Notes under the pieces: model-generated
The model's input: the letters and a program-made list of their open reading frames with translations, nothing else
Database searches by the model: none
Told to the model about the DNA's origin: nothing
Position numbers and translations under genes: made by a program
IMG/VR virus record: IMGVR_UViG_3300025896_000109
Span: 1 to 32,484 of that record
Source of the DNA: a virus
Length of the DNA stretch: 32,484 nucleotides
Reading direction: 5' to 3' (one strand)
Shown here: piece after piece, positions 7,096 to 15,388 of the stretch
How the letters are laid out: every line of letters begins with the position of its first letter
How positions within the stretch are numbered: position 1 is the stretch's first letter

Positions 7096-7598
7096 TATCT
7101 ACAATTATTTCCTTTCTTGATAAACCATCCTCCATAAGTTCTGTGTTTAACTCCACAAGGTTTATCATATTCTGGTATAGTATTTACTTTAATCCAATTC
7201 AAAAATTGTTCTTCATATAAAGTATATAACTTTCTACTTGCCTGAACTAAATAATCTACTTCTTCTTTAGTAACACTATCAGCATTATCTGTCTTACCTT
7301 TTGTGATACCATTATTAGTAACCATATAAGCACCTTGTGTTAAATATATCTCTGCTGAACCATGAATAATCATCTCACTAACATAATCATTGAATAATTC
7401 TAAATATAATCCTGCTAATGAGTTTGTTTCAAAATCAGAAACTATCTTGTTATATAAGTCTGCTCCTAATAAAGGTTTTATTAAAAGATTTTGGCAAGCC
7501 TTAATTGCTTGTAAGTATCTATCAACATCTACATTACCACCTATAATAGTATTTCTTGTTAGTTCATCTTGTTTGATTAAAATTGTCTGTAATCCCAT
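7095..7598 (-). CDS. Head-tail connector protein (DUF6712-like)
   Basis: A 167-residue, largely helical protein. It shows features I associate with the connector family common in Bacteroidota phages: an early NTIIGGNVDVDRYLQAIKACQ segment, then IKPLLGADLYNKI, a second helix pair, and the late NWIKVNTIPEY motif. Connectors of this kind (compare HK97 gp6) form a ring under the portal. The gene follows the portal gene by 10 nt, which supports the call. The ending GVKHRTYGGWFIKKGN is typical of the group by memory, not by search. Confidence 0.65.
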   Translation of the reverse strand: MGLQTILIKQDELTRNTIIGGNVDVDRYLQAIKACQNLLIKPLLGADLYNKIVSDFETNSLAGLYLELFNDYVSEMIIHGSAEIYLTQGAYMVTNNGITKGKTDNADSVTKEEVDYLVQASRKLYTLYEEQFLNWIKVNTIPEYDKPCGVKHRTYGGWFIKKGNNCR

Positions 7599-7608
7599 TA
7601 TATTTCTA

Positions 7609-9024
7609 TTATATTTTTTTACCTATTCCTGGCAATTCATCTACAACATCTTGGTTGTTATCATAGTGTGTTTCAATACCTAATTCTAAAACTTTCTCTA
7701 CCTTTGCTTTATTTGAACTTGTAGCAAATACTCTGTTAAAAGGTATTCCATGTTCATCAGCAAATGATAACATACCTGTTTTTGTTCCTCTTGCTGATAT
7801 AATATATACTACTTTTCCACTTGCTAAGGCTCTCTCTAAAGCAAGAACTCCTTTTTCAGTAGTCAATGTGTCATCATAATCAAAACTAACCTTCTCAGCA
7901 GCCATTTTTAGTGTCTGTGGTTCTACTATTGGTTGTTCTATTATTGGTTGTGTTGTAACTCTTAATTCTTCATAATCAACAAATACTAATTTAACATTAG
8001 GATTTGTCTTCTTAAATGCTTTCTCTAAACCTGTTGTTAAAATCTTTCTCATAGGATTGATTTGACTTCTATATAAAATCTTTAATGATTGAACCATTTG
8101 TTCTGCTGCTGAGTTAAAACCTGTTGGCATTGGTAATCCAAATAAAGACTTATCATTTACTTTATGACTTAACATAATCTTCTCTAAACATTCTGCACTT
8201 AAAAACTGAAACTGTGAGTAAGCATCTGTTATCTCAATACTCTCCACAGTGGTTCTGTTCTCATAATTATCATTAAATGATACTACTGTATTACCAGCAG
8301 CATTTGAACCAGTAACCTTTCTTAAAATTACTTGTTCTGCTTCTTCCTTTGCTTCTTCTGAATCTGTTGTTCCTTGATTGATGTTGATAATCTTTCCTGC
8401 TGAAAAGTTATTCTTAATATGTTTATTATAATAGTTAGATAACTCTTCCTCTGTTTGACAATACTGAATACCTGACTGCCAATCTGGTAGGGCATAAACT
8501 GGTTGAGCAGATTGTCTTTTAATATAAAGTATCTCTGTCTCTAATCCATTACCATAACCAAATGCTGGAAACTCTTGTGGTTTATATCTTGTTCTAAATC
8601 TCCAATCAAAAGAATACCAATAAGATGTTATATCATCTGTAATGTCTGCTTCTTTATTTACTGCCAATGATTTTGTTGGTATATAATAAAGTTTATTTAC
8701 ACCACCACCAAAATTATATATCACTTGAAAAGCGCAGGCACCTTGCATCTTAAAGTCTGTAACTGCATTTCTTAAATCTTCTTCACCTAAAATAGTAGTA
8801 ACATCAACTGAACCACTTTCATCAATTAAACCTTCTCCTAAAATATAATTTGTAAAGTTATCAATAATAGATTGATTAGTTGGTGATCCTAAATATGCTT
8901 CTTCTACTACATAAAAGTATTCATTATTTACACCATTTGTAATCCATTTATTACTTGATATAAGCAAAGATTGTACATCAACCTTTACATATTTATTCAT
9001 TTCTATAAAATGTATTTTCTTCAT
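7609..9024 (-). CDS. Portal protein with C-terminal HAD phosphatase domain
   Basis: 471 residues. Residues 1 to about 355 fit a phage portal: ASP-type contacts early, then a stem and clip region ending in the portal-like stretch FNSAAEQMVQSLKILY, followed by INPMRKILTTGLEKAF. Residues 378-471 form a small haloacid-dehalogenase-like domain with all four motifs: DYDDT (382-386), IISAR with Ser410, SSNK with Lys439, and YDNNQD with Asp455 and Asp459. The two parts are joined by a Pro/Gln-rich linker (QPIIEQPIVEPQ). HAD enzymes hydrolyse phosphoesters through the first Asp. The linker, the complete motif set and the absence of a stop argue for a real fusion. Substrate unknown. It precedes the connector gene. 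Confidence 0.78.
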   Translation of the reverse strand: MKKIHFIEMNKYVKVDVQSLLISSNKWITNGVNNEYFYVVEEAYLGSPTNQSIIDNFTNYILGEGLIDESGSVDVTTILGEEDLRNAVTDFKMQGACAFQVIYNFGGGVNKLYYIPTKSLAVNKEADITDDITSYWYSFDWRFRTRYKPQEFPAFGYGNGLETEILYIKRQSAQPVYALPDWQSGIQYCQTEEELSNYYNKHIKNNFSAGKIININQGTTDSEEAKEEAEQVILRKVTGSNAAGNTVVSFNDNYENRTTVESIEITDAYSQFQFLSAECLEKIMLSHKVNDKSLFGLPMPTGFNSAAEQMVQSLKILYRSQINPMRKILTTGLEKAFKKTNPNVKLVFVDYEELRVTTQPIIEQPIVEPQTLKMAAEKVSFDYDDTLTTEKGVLALERALASGKVVYIISARGTKTGMLSFADEHGIPFNRVFATSSNKAKVEKVLELGIETHYDNNQDVVDELPGIGKKI

Positions 9025-9030
9025 ATTAAA

Positions 9031-9444
9031 TTATATTTTTATTATATTATTATCAACAACTTTATGTAAGATATAATCTTCTAAATCTGTTTGTGTTGTT
9101 GCCATAATTTTACCTCTCCACATAAGTTTATCTGTTAAATCAGTTACTCTTACTTCAAATGTTTCATTATCAATAAACTGATGGTAGAACTCTAATACCA
9201 TTATGCCATCTTCTTGTAATGCTGGTAGTTCATATATTGTTTCTACTTGTTTAATCTCACTCCACATAACTAATTTTACTTCACTTGTAAAAAATCTATA
9301 AGGAACTCTTAAAAAGTATGTTGTGTCTGGGTTTATAGTCATATCAGCAGTGTATAAGTTGCTATCTACTGTGATTATATTATTATCAACTGTTAAATAG
9401 TCTCCTCCTGTTGCACCACTTATCTCAATTATCTTTAATGACAT
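9031..9444 (-). CDS. Hypothetical virion-associated beta protein
   Basis: A 137-residue protein made mostly of short beta strands (DYLTVDNNIITVDSN, TTYFLRVPYRFF, IMVLEFYHQF, DKLMWRGKIMATT). It lies between the tail-tube-like gene and the portal gene with 6 nt to the portal. This suits a small structural protein such as a capsid decoration or neck protein, but I recognise no family. It follows a terminator (9490-9523), so it probably needs its own promoter or readthrough. Confidence 0.55.
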   Translation of the reverse strand: MSLKIIEISGATGGDYLTVDNNIITVDSNLYTADMTINPDTTYFLRVPYRFFTSEVKLVMWSEIKQVETIYELPALQEDGIMVLEFYHQFIDNETFEVRVTDLTDKLMWRGKIMATTQTDLEDYILHKVVDNNIIKI

Positions 9445-9489
9445 ATACTCTGTTATTTTCTATAAAAACACCTGAGTTCTGTTTTGTAA

Positions 9490-9523
9490 ATAAATAAAAA
9501 AAGAGAACCTTGTGAGTTCTCTT
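9490..9523 (-). terminator. Rho-independent terminator after the tail-tube-like gene
   Basis: A perfect 8-bp stem (AAGAGAAC at 9501-9508 with GTTCTCTT at 9516-9523) has a 7-nt loop. On the minus strand it is followed by a seven-T run and further T-rich sequence. It sits 24 nt beyond the stop of 9547-10092. It should uncouple abundant capsid and tube transcripts from the less needed portal, connector and fibre genes. Confidence 0.85.
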
Positions 9524-9546
9524 CTTATAAATAATTTTAAGGTTTA

Positions 9547-10092
9547 TTATCCTGGTATTTGTGATGCTGTTGCATTTAATGCTTTCATATTATTTGAAGC
9601 AGAACCTGTAAGATACCAAATTGGTTCTTTTTCCATTCCTACTGCAGTTAAAGTATATCCATTTAATGAATCCATTGTTCCTTGAACCTCACTTTTACCT
9701 GAGATCTCACAACCATGGTTTTTACCCATTAAGAATACATCTCCTGAGTTTGCTTCAACAAAGATTTGAGGTCTTCCCCAAGCCATCATTTTAATTTGAA
9801 ACTCCATCTCTGCTGATAATTTTGTTAGAACAAAGTTTAATGTTTGATTAAAAAATGTTGTCCCATTATCTCTTGATGATGTTATATCTTGTGTAAATGT
9901 ATTACCTGAGTTTTTCAATTCATATTTATAAACAACATCTAAATCACCTATGTCTGTAAGTAAGTGTCCTGCATCTGTTGATGATGTAGTAAAGTTATAT
10001 TCATCAAAATTAGCAACATAAATTGCTTTTAATCCTGATACTGCATCTTTACATGCTAATAGACCTTTACCTTTTGTAATGTCACATGCCAT
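9547..10092 (-). CDS. Probable major tail tube protein
   Basis: A 181-residue protein beginning MACDITKGKGLLACKDAVSG and rich in beta strands, ending SASNNMKALNATASQIPG. Its size, start motif and beta content match tail tube proteins of Bacteroidota siphophages as I recall them. It lies directly downstream of the major capsid gene and is followed by a strong terminator, as for a highly expressed virion protein. A head decoration protein is the alternative. It has a 96-nt leader after the capsid stop, containing a long hairpin. Confidence 0.6.
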   Translation of the reverse strand: MACDITKGKGLLACKDAVSGLKAIYVANFDEYNFTTSSTDAGHLLTDIGDLDVVYKYELKNSGNTFTQDITSSRDNGTTFFNQTLNFVLTKLSAEMEFQIKMMAWGRPQIFVEANSGDVFLMGKNHGCEISGKSEVQGTMDSLNGYTLTAVGMEKEPIWYLTGSASNNMKALNATASQIPG

Positions 10093-10120
10093 ATGTTTTA
10101 GTTTTTTTTTTCTTAATATA

Positions 10121-10170
10121 ATATGAAGGGCCTTTATTCTAACCTTGAGTTTTTTACAGACCCTTTATAT
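10121..10170 (-). other. Long hairpin between capsid and tail-tube genes
   Basis: On the minus strand AAGGGTC (from 10159-10165) can pair with GGCCCTT (from 10126-10132), with a flanking ATA/TAT extension after one mismatch. The loop is about 26 nt. No U-run follows, so it is unlikely to be an intrinsic terminator. It may set the ratio or stability of the capsid and tube messages. Confidence 0.4.
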
Positions 10171-10188
10171 TACACTATATTTAATTTA

Positions 10189-11085
10189 TTATACTCTTGA
10201 GTAAACAATTTGATTTCCAAATGAATAACCTACACCAGCAGAGAATACAATTTTAGTTCTGATGTTACCTGATAAATCTGATTCATCCATATCTTTGATA
10301 GATACATTGTTTAAGTCTGCTTCTAATCCAGTTAAGAAACCTAAGTTTTTAGTTCTGTAAGCCAAGATAGTATTTGATGGAAGACCTGCAATAGATACAA
10401 CTGGCAAACCAATATAATCTAAAGTTTTGTCTCCAACTGGTGTACCAACCATATAGTTACCAACTTGTGATAATTTATAGTTTCTTGCTACATTAGGTGA
10501 AACTGCAATAATAATATCACTTTCTCCAACTACTTCTTCTGGGATTGCAAGATAAACTTTAGAAAGTTCTGCTTGAACATTTGCTACTGTTGATGCTGTT
10601 CCAACAATGTCAATTACATCTCCATCTGCCACAAATTGAGCCAATAGACCTGCAAATGAACCTGTTACACCAGTACCTTGCCAGATTTGAGTGTCTACTA
10701 AAGCACCCATGTTGTTTACCATTGCTAACAAGATTGCATCTGCAATAGTTGCTGGAATCTCATTTGCTGCTCCAAATAAACCTGCTTGTTGAGCTTGGAA
10801 TGTTTGGTGGAACTCATCTTTACAAAGTTCATGTTTAATTTCATATTTTTTTGTTGCTACTTCTTTATCAGTATAAGTAACAGTTCCTGTTGGATCAAAT
10901 CCACAAGAATAAGCAGCTAATCCAGCTGAGTAACCAAGTTTAGGTAAGTAACCTGAACCAATAACATTTGGTAATACAGTGATAGCACCTTGAGAGATTG
11001 TATCAGCTTTCTTAAATGCTTGAACAAAGATTTCTCCTGCCAATGCACCATTAAATGCTGAGTTGATAGTTTGTGTTGTTGCCAT
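10189..11085 (-). CDS. Major capsid protein (HK97-fold type)
   Basis: A 298-residue protein directly after the protease-scaffold gene (2 nt apart). It starts with a short arm (MATTQTINSAFNGALAGEIF), continues with a long mixed alpha/beta body including KHELCKDEFHQTFQAQQAGL, and ends in an extended beta region (GVGYSFGNQIVYSRV). The length and Ala/Gly/Val-rich composition fit an HK97-fold shell subunit of Bacteroidota siphophages. Position after a protease with an attached scaffold, and before the tube gene, strongly supports the call. Its codon usage appears less biased than that of the early genes, in keeping with high expression. Confidence 0.85.
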   Translation of the reverse strand: MATTQTINSAFNGALAGEIFVQAFKKADTISQGAITVLPNVIGSGYLPKLGYSAGLAAYSCGFDPTGTVTYTDKEVATKKYEIKHELCKDEFHQTFQAQQAGLFGAANEIPATIADAILLAMVNNMGALVDTQIWQGTGVTGSFAGLLAQFVADGDVIDIVGTASTVANVQAELSKVYLAIPEEVVGESDIIIAVSPNVARNYKLSQVGNYMVGTPVGDKTLDYIGLPVVSIAGLPSNTILAYRTKNLGFLTGLEADLNNVSIKDMDESDLSGNIRTKIVFSAGVGYSFGNQIVYSRV

Positions 11086-11087
11086 TA

Positions 11088-12269
11088 TTATTTATTATTT
11101 TTTTTTGTTATTCTACTTAATGCTTCTAATGTGCTATCTGTAGATACTTCTTTTGTTTTCATTGTAATTGGTGATTGACCTTTTACTTCTGCTTTTAATT
11201 TTGTTGATGCAGCCATTGATTTCAACTCTACATTCTCCATTAAAACAGCCTCTTGTTGAACTGTAAGTTTTTCAAGATCTGCTTGTAGTTGAGCTACTAA
11301 TGCTTTCAATGCTTCTACATCTACATCCTCAACTGGTTTAGCCACTTCATCAACAATTGCTGTTGTAGTTTCCTCAACATTAGTTGCAACTTCTGGTGCC
11401 ACATCTTCTGCTAATACTGGTGCTTCCTCTAATTGATCTGTTGTTTCTTCAGCAACATCACTAATTTCTACAATTGTTCCAGTAGCATCAGTTGAATAAA
11501 CCTTTCCTTCTGCTGAAAACTCTGTATCAACAACAGGTTGTAAATTGGCATCATATACAATGTTACCAATCTCAAAGGCATCAGCTGTAAGTGTTCCTAA
11601 TTCAGTTGTATCTAATGATGCAAGTGTAACTTCACCTTCACTGAAAAGTTTGATAAGTTTTTTTAACATACTCATATTTTCCTCTTTATTATTTTCTCTG
11701 CTATTTAATTCAACCTCTTGTGTTAAGCAGTCTTCACAAGTTTTTTTCATATTTATCTTCTCAAACTGAACAAATGAATCTATACTAAATCCTTTTGCTT
11801 TACCAGTCTCAACATATTCACCCCAAGACTTATCTGATAATTTCATACCTACAACCCAGTCACCATTTTCTACTGGTAATCCTATATTATTTCCCTTATC
11901 ATTTTCTTTATTCATTACAATCCAACTCTCTACTACTGTGCTATCACTTAATTTCAAATCTTCTTCGTGGTTGAATGTTGAGTTTCTTTGGTAACCTTTC
12001 TTCATAAAATCTTGTGAGAACCTTTCTATAGTCTCTGCATCAAACATAAGTTGGAAAGGTGTTCCATCTTCAAACTCTCTATAAATCTTTTGTTCTGGTC
12101 TTAAAACAATACCATAAAGTATTTGTTTCTTTTTATCAGATGCTAACTTAATCTCTACTTTATTACTCATTGCAATAAAATCAAAACCATTAGCTGGATC
12201 ATCTACAATAGATATACCATATAAGTCACCATCTGTTTCATTATCATATTTAACCTTAAATACTTCCAT
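11088..12269 (-). CDS. Prohead protease (XkdF-like) fused to scaffold
   Basis: 393 residues. Residues 1 to about 170 resemble the XkdF-type prohead peptidase. VDDPAN (22-27) and GIVLRPEQKIYR (53-64) lead to FNHEED with candidate catalytic His101, then VESW (113-116) and the KGFSID strand with candidate nucleophile Ser162. After about residue 190 comes an acidic, Glu/Val/Thr-rich linker and a coiled coil (VEALKALVAQLQADLEKLTV), typical of a scaffolding region that is removed during maturation. Protease and scaffold in one chain, followed at once by the capsid gene, is a common layout. A CEDCLTQE segment near 176-183 adds two cysteines of unknown role. Confidence 0.82.
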   Translation of the reverse strand: MEVFKVKYDNETDGDLYGISIVDDPANGFDFIAMSNKVEIKLASDKKKQILYGIVLRPEQKIYREFEDGTPFQLMFDAETIERFSQDFMKKGYQRNSTFNHEEDLKLSDSTVVESWIVMNKENDKGNNIGLPVENGDWVVGMKLSDKSWGEYVETGKAKGFSIDSFVQFEKINMKKTCEDCLTQEVELNSRENNKEENMSMLKKLIKLFSEGEVTLASLDTTELGTLTADAFEIGNIVYDANLQPVVDTEFSAEGKVYSTDATGTIVEISDVAEETTDQLEEAPVLAEDVAPEVATNVEETTTAIVDEVAKPVEDVDVEALKALVAQLQADLEKLTVQQEAVLMENVELKSMAASTKLKAEVKGQSPITMKTKEVSTDSTLEALSRITKKNNK

Positions 12270-12312
12270 ACTTTATAAACACTTTATTTTTTTTTGTAAA
12301 TAATTCAATCTT

Positions 12313-14514
12313 TTACAAGAAGGTACTATTCTGTATTCTGTTTCTATCTAACTCTTGTTGTGTTGATACATCATTACCTACAACATATGCTCTAAGTGGT
12401 TGTTGTTGTCTATCAGCAATAGTTCCTGCTAATTGATTAGTTGATGACTGACCCACTATATTAAATTGAGCTGGTGGTGCTGCTGCTGCACCTCCACCAC
12501 CTCCAGAACCTCCTGAACTTCCACCACCCATTGATGATAATGCTTGTGCAGCAGCAGCAATAGTTGTTGCTATACCTATACCCATTTGAGTATAGTTAGT
12601 AGGTATCTTAGCTGCTAAATACGCTGCCCCATATGGTCCCAAAGTTGCTGCATAAGCTTTGTCTGCTGCATTTGCATACATTGTATTCATAATAATCTTA
12701 GCAATTGTTGCTGATTTTTCAGCAATGATTAAAGTTTTTTGTAAGTCACTACCTTTTTTAGCAAATCCAGCAGCAATGTTAAATGCTGCTATTGTAGCAT
12801 CAAGTTCAGCATTTCTTAACCCTATTTTAGCATCAGTTACAATTTGTTGTCTTTCAAGTTCTTCCTGTTGTTTTGCTTTATCTTTCTCTTCACCATCAGC
12901 CTGAATCTGTTGCATTTTTTTAATATGCTGTCTTGTCAATTCCTCTATTGATAAATTGTTTGCCTCTAATACAGCCTTCTTTTCATTATACTCTCTTAAT
13001 TCTCTTTCTGCTGGTGTTTCAGCATCCTCTTTTAATTGGTTTAATATATCAATTGCTTGTTGTGCTGATGCCATATCATCAGCAAGTTGTTTATCTGCTA
13101 TTGCTTTCTTTTGAGCAGCATCAGCATCAGCAATCTTTTTATTAAATGCTTTCTTCTCTTTTAATGTAAGATTATTATCATTGTTTATTAAATAGTGTTG
13201 TCTATCAAAACTATCCTTTGTTGCAGTTAAATAGTCTTGAATACCTTTTAGATATAAATCATGTTCTTTTTTATTTCTATCTGCTATTCTATCTCTACTT
13301 TTTTCAGCATCATCAGCATCCCAGTTTGCCTTTTTTATTTGTCTTTCTCTATCAAGATTTTGAACTGCATCATTACCTTCTTTTATTTGTTCAAGTATTT
13401 TGTCATTAGTCTCCTTTCTTTTAGCCATGTTTTCTTCAGAGTATTTTTTAGAAAAAGCACGCTCACTTGCTAAATAGTTACTCATTGAAAAGCCTGAGTT
13501 TTCATACTTGGCTTTAATTTCCTCCTTCTTTTTTAAATCAGCCTCAAACATGGCCTGCTCTTTATTTAACTTATCTTGTAAAGCATTTGTTTCTTTTTTT
13601 CTTGACTTTATAGTTTCCTCAATACCATTAAGTTCTATTTGTCTCATTTCTTTGTCACTTGCACCCCTCTTTCTTGCATTAGCCAAAGCCACTTGTGTTG
13701 CAAGGTCAATTGCTTCTCTTTCATCTTCAGCAAATGCTTTAGTTAGTTCTAATTGATTATTAAAATCTTTTTGTGCTTGTTCTGCATCTTTTGTGCTTTG
13801 AGCATAGTCATCCATTGCACTTACTAAAGAAATTATAAGAACTACTATTGCACCAATACCAGTTGCCAATAAAGCAACTCTTAATGCTCTTGATGCAACT
13901 ACTGTTGTATTAGTAGCAACTGTTAAACCTTCTGTTGCTGCTGTTTGAACAGTTGTTGCTGCTGTTTGAGCCACAGTTGCTGTTGTAGTTCCATTGATAA
14001 TAAAGTTTTGAACCTTTTGAGCCACACTTGTAGCAAGTATTGCCACTTTACTTTCACCTTGTAATAGATTTTGTATCTCTGTTAAACCATTTAGAACAGC
14101 CATTGCTGATTGAACCTTTAATAAAGATTGTTGTAATTCTTCACTCTCATCACCAAATAATCCAGCAGCACCTTGTGCAATAGAAAATCCAGCAGCAATT
14201 CCAGTTGCAGTACTAACAAGAGCATCAAGGTTCTTTGTATCAGATGATAATGTGTTTATTCTACTATTCAAATCACCAATAGTATCTTTAAGTTCTCCTG
14301 CTCTTTGAGTTGCTTTTGTAAACTCTTCCCCTGTAAACTTACCTGATAACAAATCTCTTTGTAATTGTTTAAGTTCTTGTCTTAAATTGGCTGATGTTTT
14401 TGTAGCATTCTTTATTGAGTTATCAACTTTATCAAATGTCTTATCTATATTATCTAAACCAGTTTTTGTATTGTCATCTAATTCAATTGATATAACCTTT
14501 TTTAAATCACTCAT
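12313..14514 (-). CDS. Tail tape measure protein
   Basis: 733 residues. The N-terminal coiled coil (DNTKTGLDNIDKTFDKVDNS), long Ala/Thr-rich helices and a hydrophobic segment (VALLATGIGAIVVLIISLV, roughly residues 215-235) are followed by a very long charged coiled coil (about 240-560). There is a second hydrophobic, Ala-rich zone near 600-650, then a Gly/Ser/Ala linker and a short tail. This is the standard tape-measure layout, which sets tail length; at about 1.5 angstrom per residue the tail would be near 110 nm. No lysozyme or peptidase domain is visible. Its ATG overlaps the stop of a 49-residue ORF (ATGA), and a frameshifting chaperone lies just upstream. Confidence 0.88.
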   Translation of the reverse strand: MSDLKKVISIELDDNTKTGLDNIDKTFDKVDNSIKNATKTSANLRQELKQLQRDLLSGKFTGEEFTKATQRAGELKDTIGDLNSRINTLSSDTKNLDALVSTATGIAAGFSIAQGAAGLFGDESEELQQSLLKVQSAMAVLNGLTEIQNLLQGESKVAILATSVAQKVQNFIINGTTTATVAQTAATTVQTAATEGLTVATNTTVVASRALRVALLATGIGAIVVLIISLVSAMDDYAQSTKDAEQAQKDFNNQLELTKAFAEDEREAIDLATQVALANARKRGASDKEMRQIELNGIEETIKSRKKETNALQDKLNKEQAMFEADLKKKEEIKAKYENSGFSMSNYLASERAFSKKYSEENMAKRKETNDKILEQIKEGNDAVQNLDRERQIKKANWDADDAEKSRDRIADRNKKEHDLYLKGIQDYLTATKDSFDRQHYLINNDNNLTLKEKKAFNKKIADADAAQKKAIADKQLADDMASAQQAIDILNQLKEDAETPAERELREYNEKKAVLEANNLSIEELTRQHIKKMQQIQADGEEKDKAKQQEELERQQIVTDAKIGLRNAELDATIAAFNIAAGFAKKGSDLQKTLIIAEKSATIAKIIMNTMYANAADKAYAATLGPYGAAYLAAKIPTNYTQMGIGIATTIAAAAQALSSMGGGSSGGSGGGGGAAAAPPAQFNIVGQSSTNQLAGTIADRQQQPLRAYVVGNDVSTQQELDRNRIQNSTFL

Positions 14515-14660
14515 AATATATTTTTTATTTTTCTTCTTATCTTATTAAAAACATTTCTAAAAGTAATTGTTTCATACTTTCCCTTAGCCATTTCTACTAT
14601 TTTACCTTGTTTATTATAATCATATAATTGTAATAATCTTAGTGTCTCACTTATTATCAT
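14511..14660 (-). CDS. Small protein between tail-assembly chaperone and tape measure
   Basis: A 49-residue ORF, MIISETLRLLQLYDYNKQGK followed by a basic C-terminus (FNKIRRKIKNIL). Its ATG overlaps the TGA that ends the -1 frame of the chaperone (ATGA at 14657-14660), and its TGA overlaps the ATG of the tape measure. The perfect tiling on both sides is the main evidence that it is translated. Function unknown; a third chaperone or tape-measure partner would fit. Confidence 0.6.
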   Translation of the reverse strand: MIISETLRLLQLYDYNKQGKIVEMAKGKYETITFRNVFNKIRRKIKNIL

Positions 14661-15387
14661 CTTTTTAATCTTATTTTTTCTAATTCTTGTTTTTTGATAT
14701 AAAAGTTTATATACATTAAAAACTCTATTGCTGGTGATTGTAATACTTTGTTTATCTTTATATAATCTTCACCTGCTGCTCTAAATACTAAGTTATACCA
14801 TCCAAACTCTTCACTAAATTGACTTTCTGCTGTATAGTTAGTGTTTTGTCTTTCTTCACTGTTTCTATCATCAGTGTCTGAGTATAAATACTGGAACTTA
14901 GCAATAGTTTCTTGTTTAAAAGATAAAAAAAAACCATTGCTCCTAAATAAACTTCAAGTGGTGCTTTTCTCAACTTTTCTGTTGTGCCTTCATATGGCTT
15001 AATTGAGTAGTTTCCTTTATTAAAAAAACCAAACCAATTAAACTTTTTAACAATTGGTCTATATAAAATAGATAATAGTCTGTGTATATCTTTCTGTTCT
15101 CTTTGATAATTGTCTATATCAATCCACTCTGCTGCTGTAATTGTATCTAAATTAGGTATAAATCCATACTCAACCCCATCTAATTCAAATCTTTGAATAA
15201 ACTTGGCATCTGTTTTAAGTATATTACCTAAATTATTCATAAATAAATCAACCTCTGTTATACTTAGGTGACCTAAATTGAAGTATCTTAACATTTCCTT
15301 TTTTATGAAATCTTCATCTTTACCATTTAATGATGTTATCATTAAGTAATCTTCTATTGTTAAATCTAATAAACTTTCTATCTTCAT
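14657..15387 (-). CDS. Tail-assembly chaperone, -1 frameshift fusion product
   Basis: Translation begins at 15387, reads to the T-run at 14926-14932, then slips back one base. After GAMVFF it continues LSFKQETIAKFQYLYSDT and runs about 90 residues to a TGA at 14657, through the plausible segment FGWYNLVFRAAGEDYIKI. The upstream frame ends separately at 14788. The position directly before the tape measure, the T-TTT-TTT heptamer in the correct frame, and the fact that the -1 stop overlaps the next ATG all match lambda G/GT-type programmed frameshifting. A one-base error in the nine-T run is the alternative; it would make the fusion simply the whole gene. Confidence 0.72.
14788..15387 (-). CDS. 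Tail-assembly chaperone, zero-frame product
   Basis: A 199-residue protein beginning MKIESLLDLTIEDYLMITSL. It is helical, with NLDTITAAEWIDIDNYQREQ in the middle, which resembles the N-terminal domains of tail chaperones. It lies between a tail hub-like gene (2 nt away) and the tape-measure gene. The 45 residues after the slippery site (from YLLNKK to DGIT) lie over a second open frame, so the zero-frame tail may be little conserved. In siphophages the short and long forms coat the tape measure during tail assembly and are absent from the virion. Confidence 0.72.
   Translation of the reverse strand: MKIESLLDLTIEDYLMITSLNGKDEDFIKKEMLRYFNLGHLSITEVDLFMNNLGNILKTDAKFIQRFELDGVEYGFIPNLDTITAAEWIDIDNYQREQKDIHRLLSILYRPIVKKFNWFGFFNKGNYSIKPYEGTTEKLRKAPLEVYLGAMVFFYLLNKKLLLSSSIYTQTLMIETVKKDKTLTIQQKVNLVKSLDGIT
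14926..14932 (-). promoter_or_regulatory. Candidate -1 ribosomal slippery heptamer (T TTT TTT)
   Basis: On the minus strand the zero frame reads GTT TTT TTT TAT, so T-TTT-TTT is in the exact phase needed for a -1 slip of both tRNAs. It lies within a nine-T run (14925-14933). Slippage opens a reading frame of about 90 codons that overlaps the next gene's ATG. Confidence 0.68.
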
Positions 15388-15388
15388 C

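Noticed and set aside
12659-13756. Several plus-strand frames opposite the tape measure
   Set aside because: Hydrophobic and Ser/Phe/Leu-rich products mirror the Ala/Lys/Glu-rich coiled coil on the other strand; no start context or neighbours.
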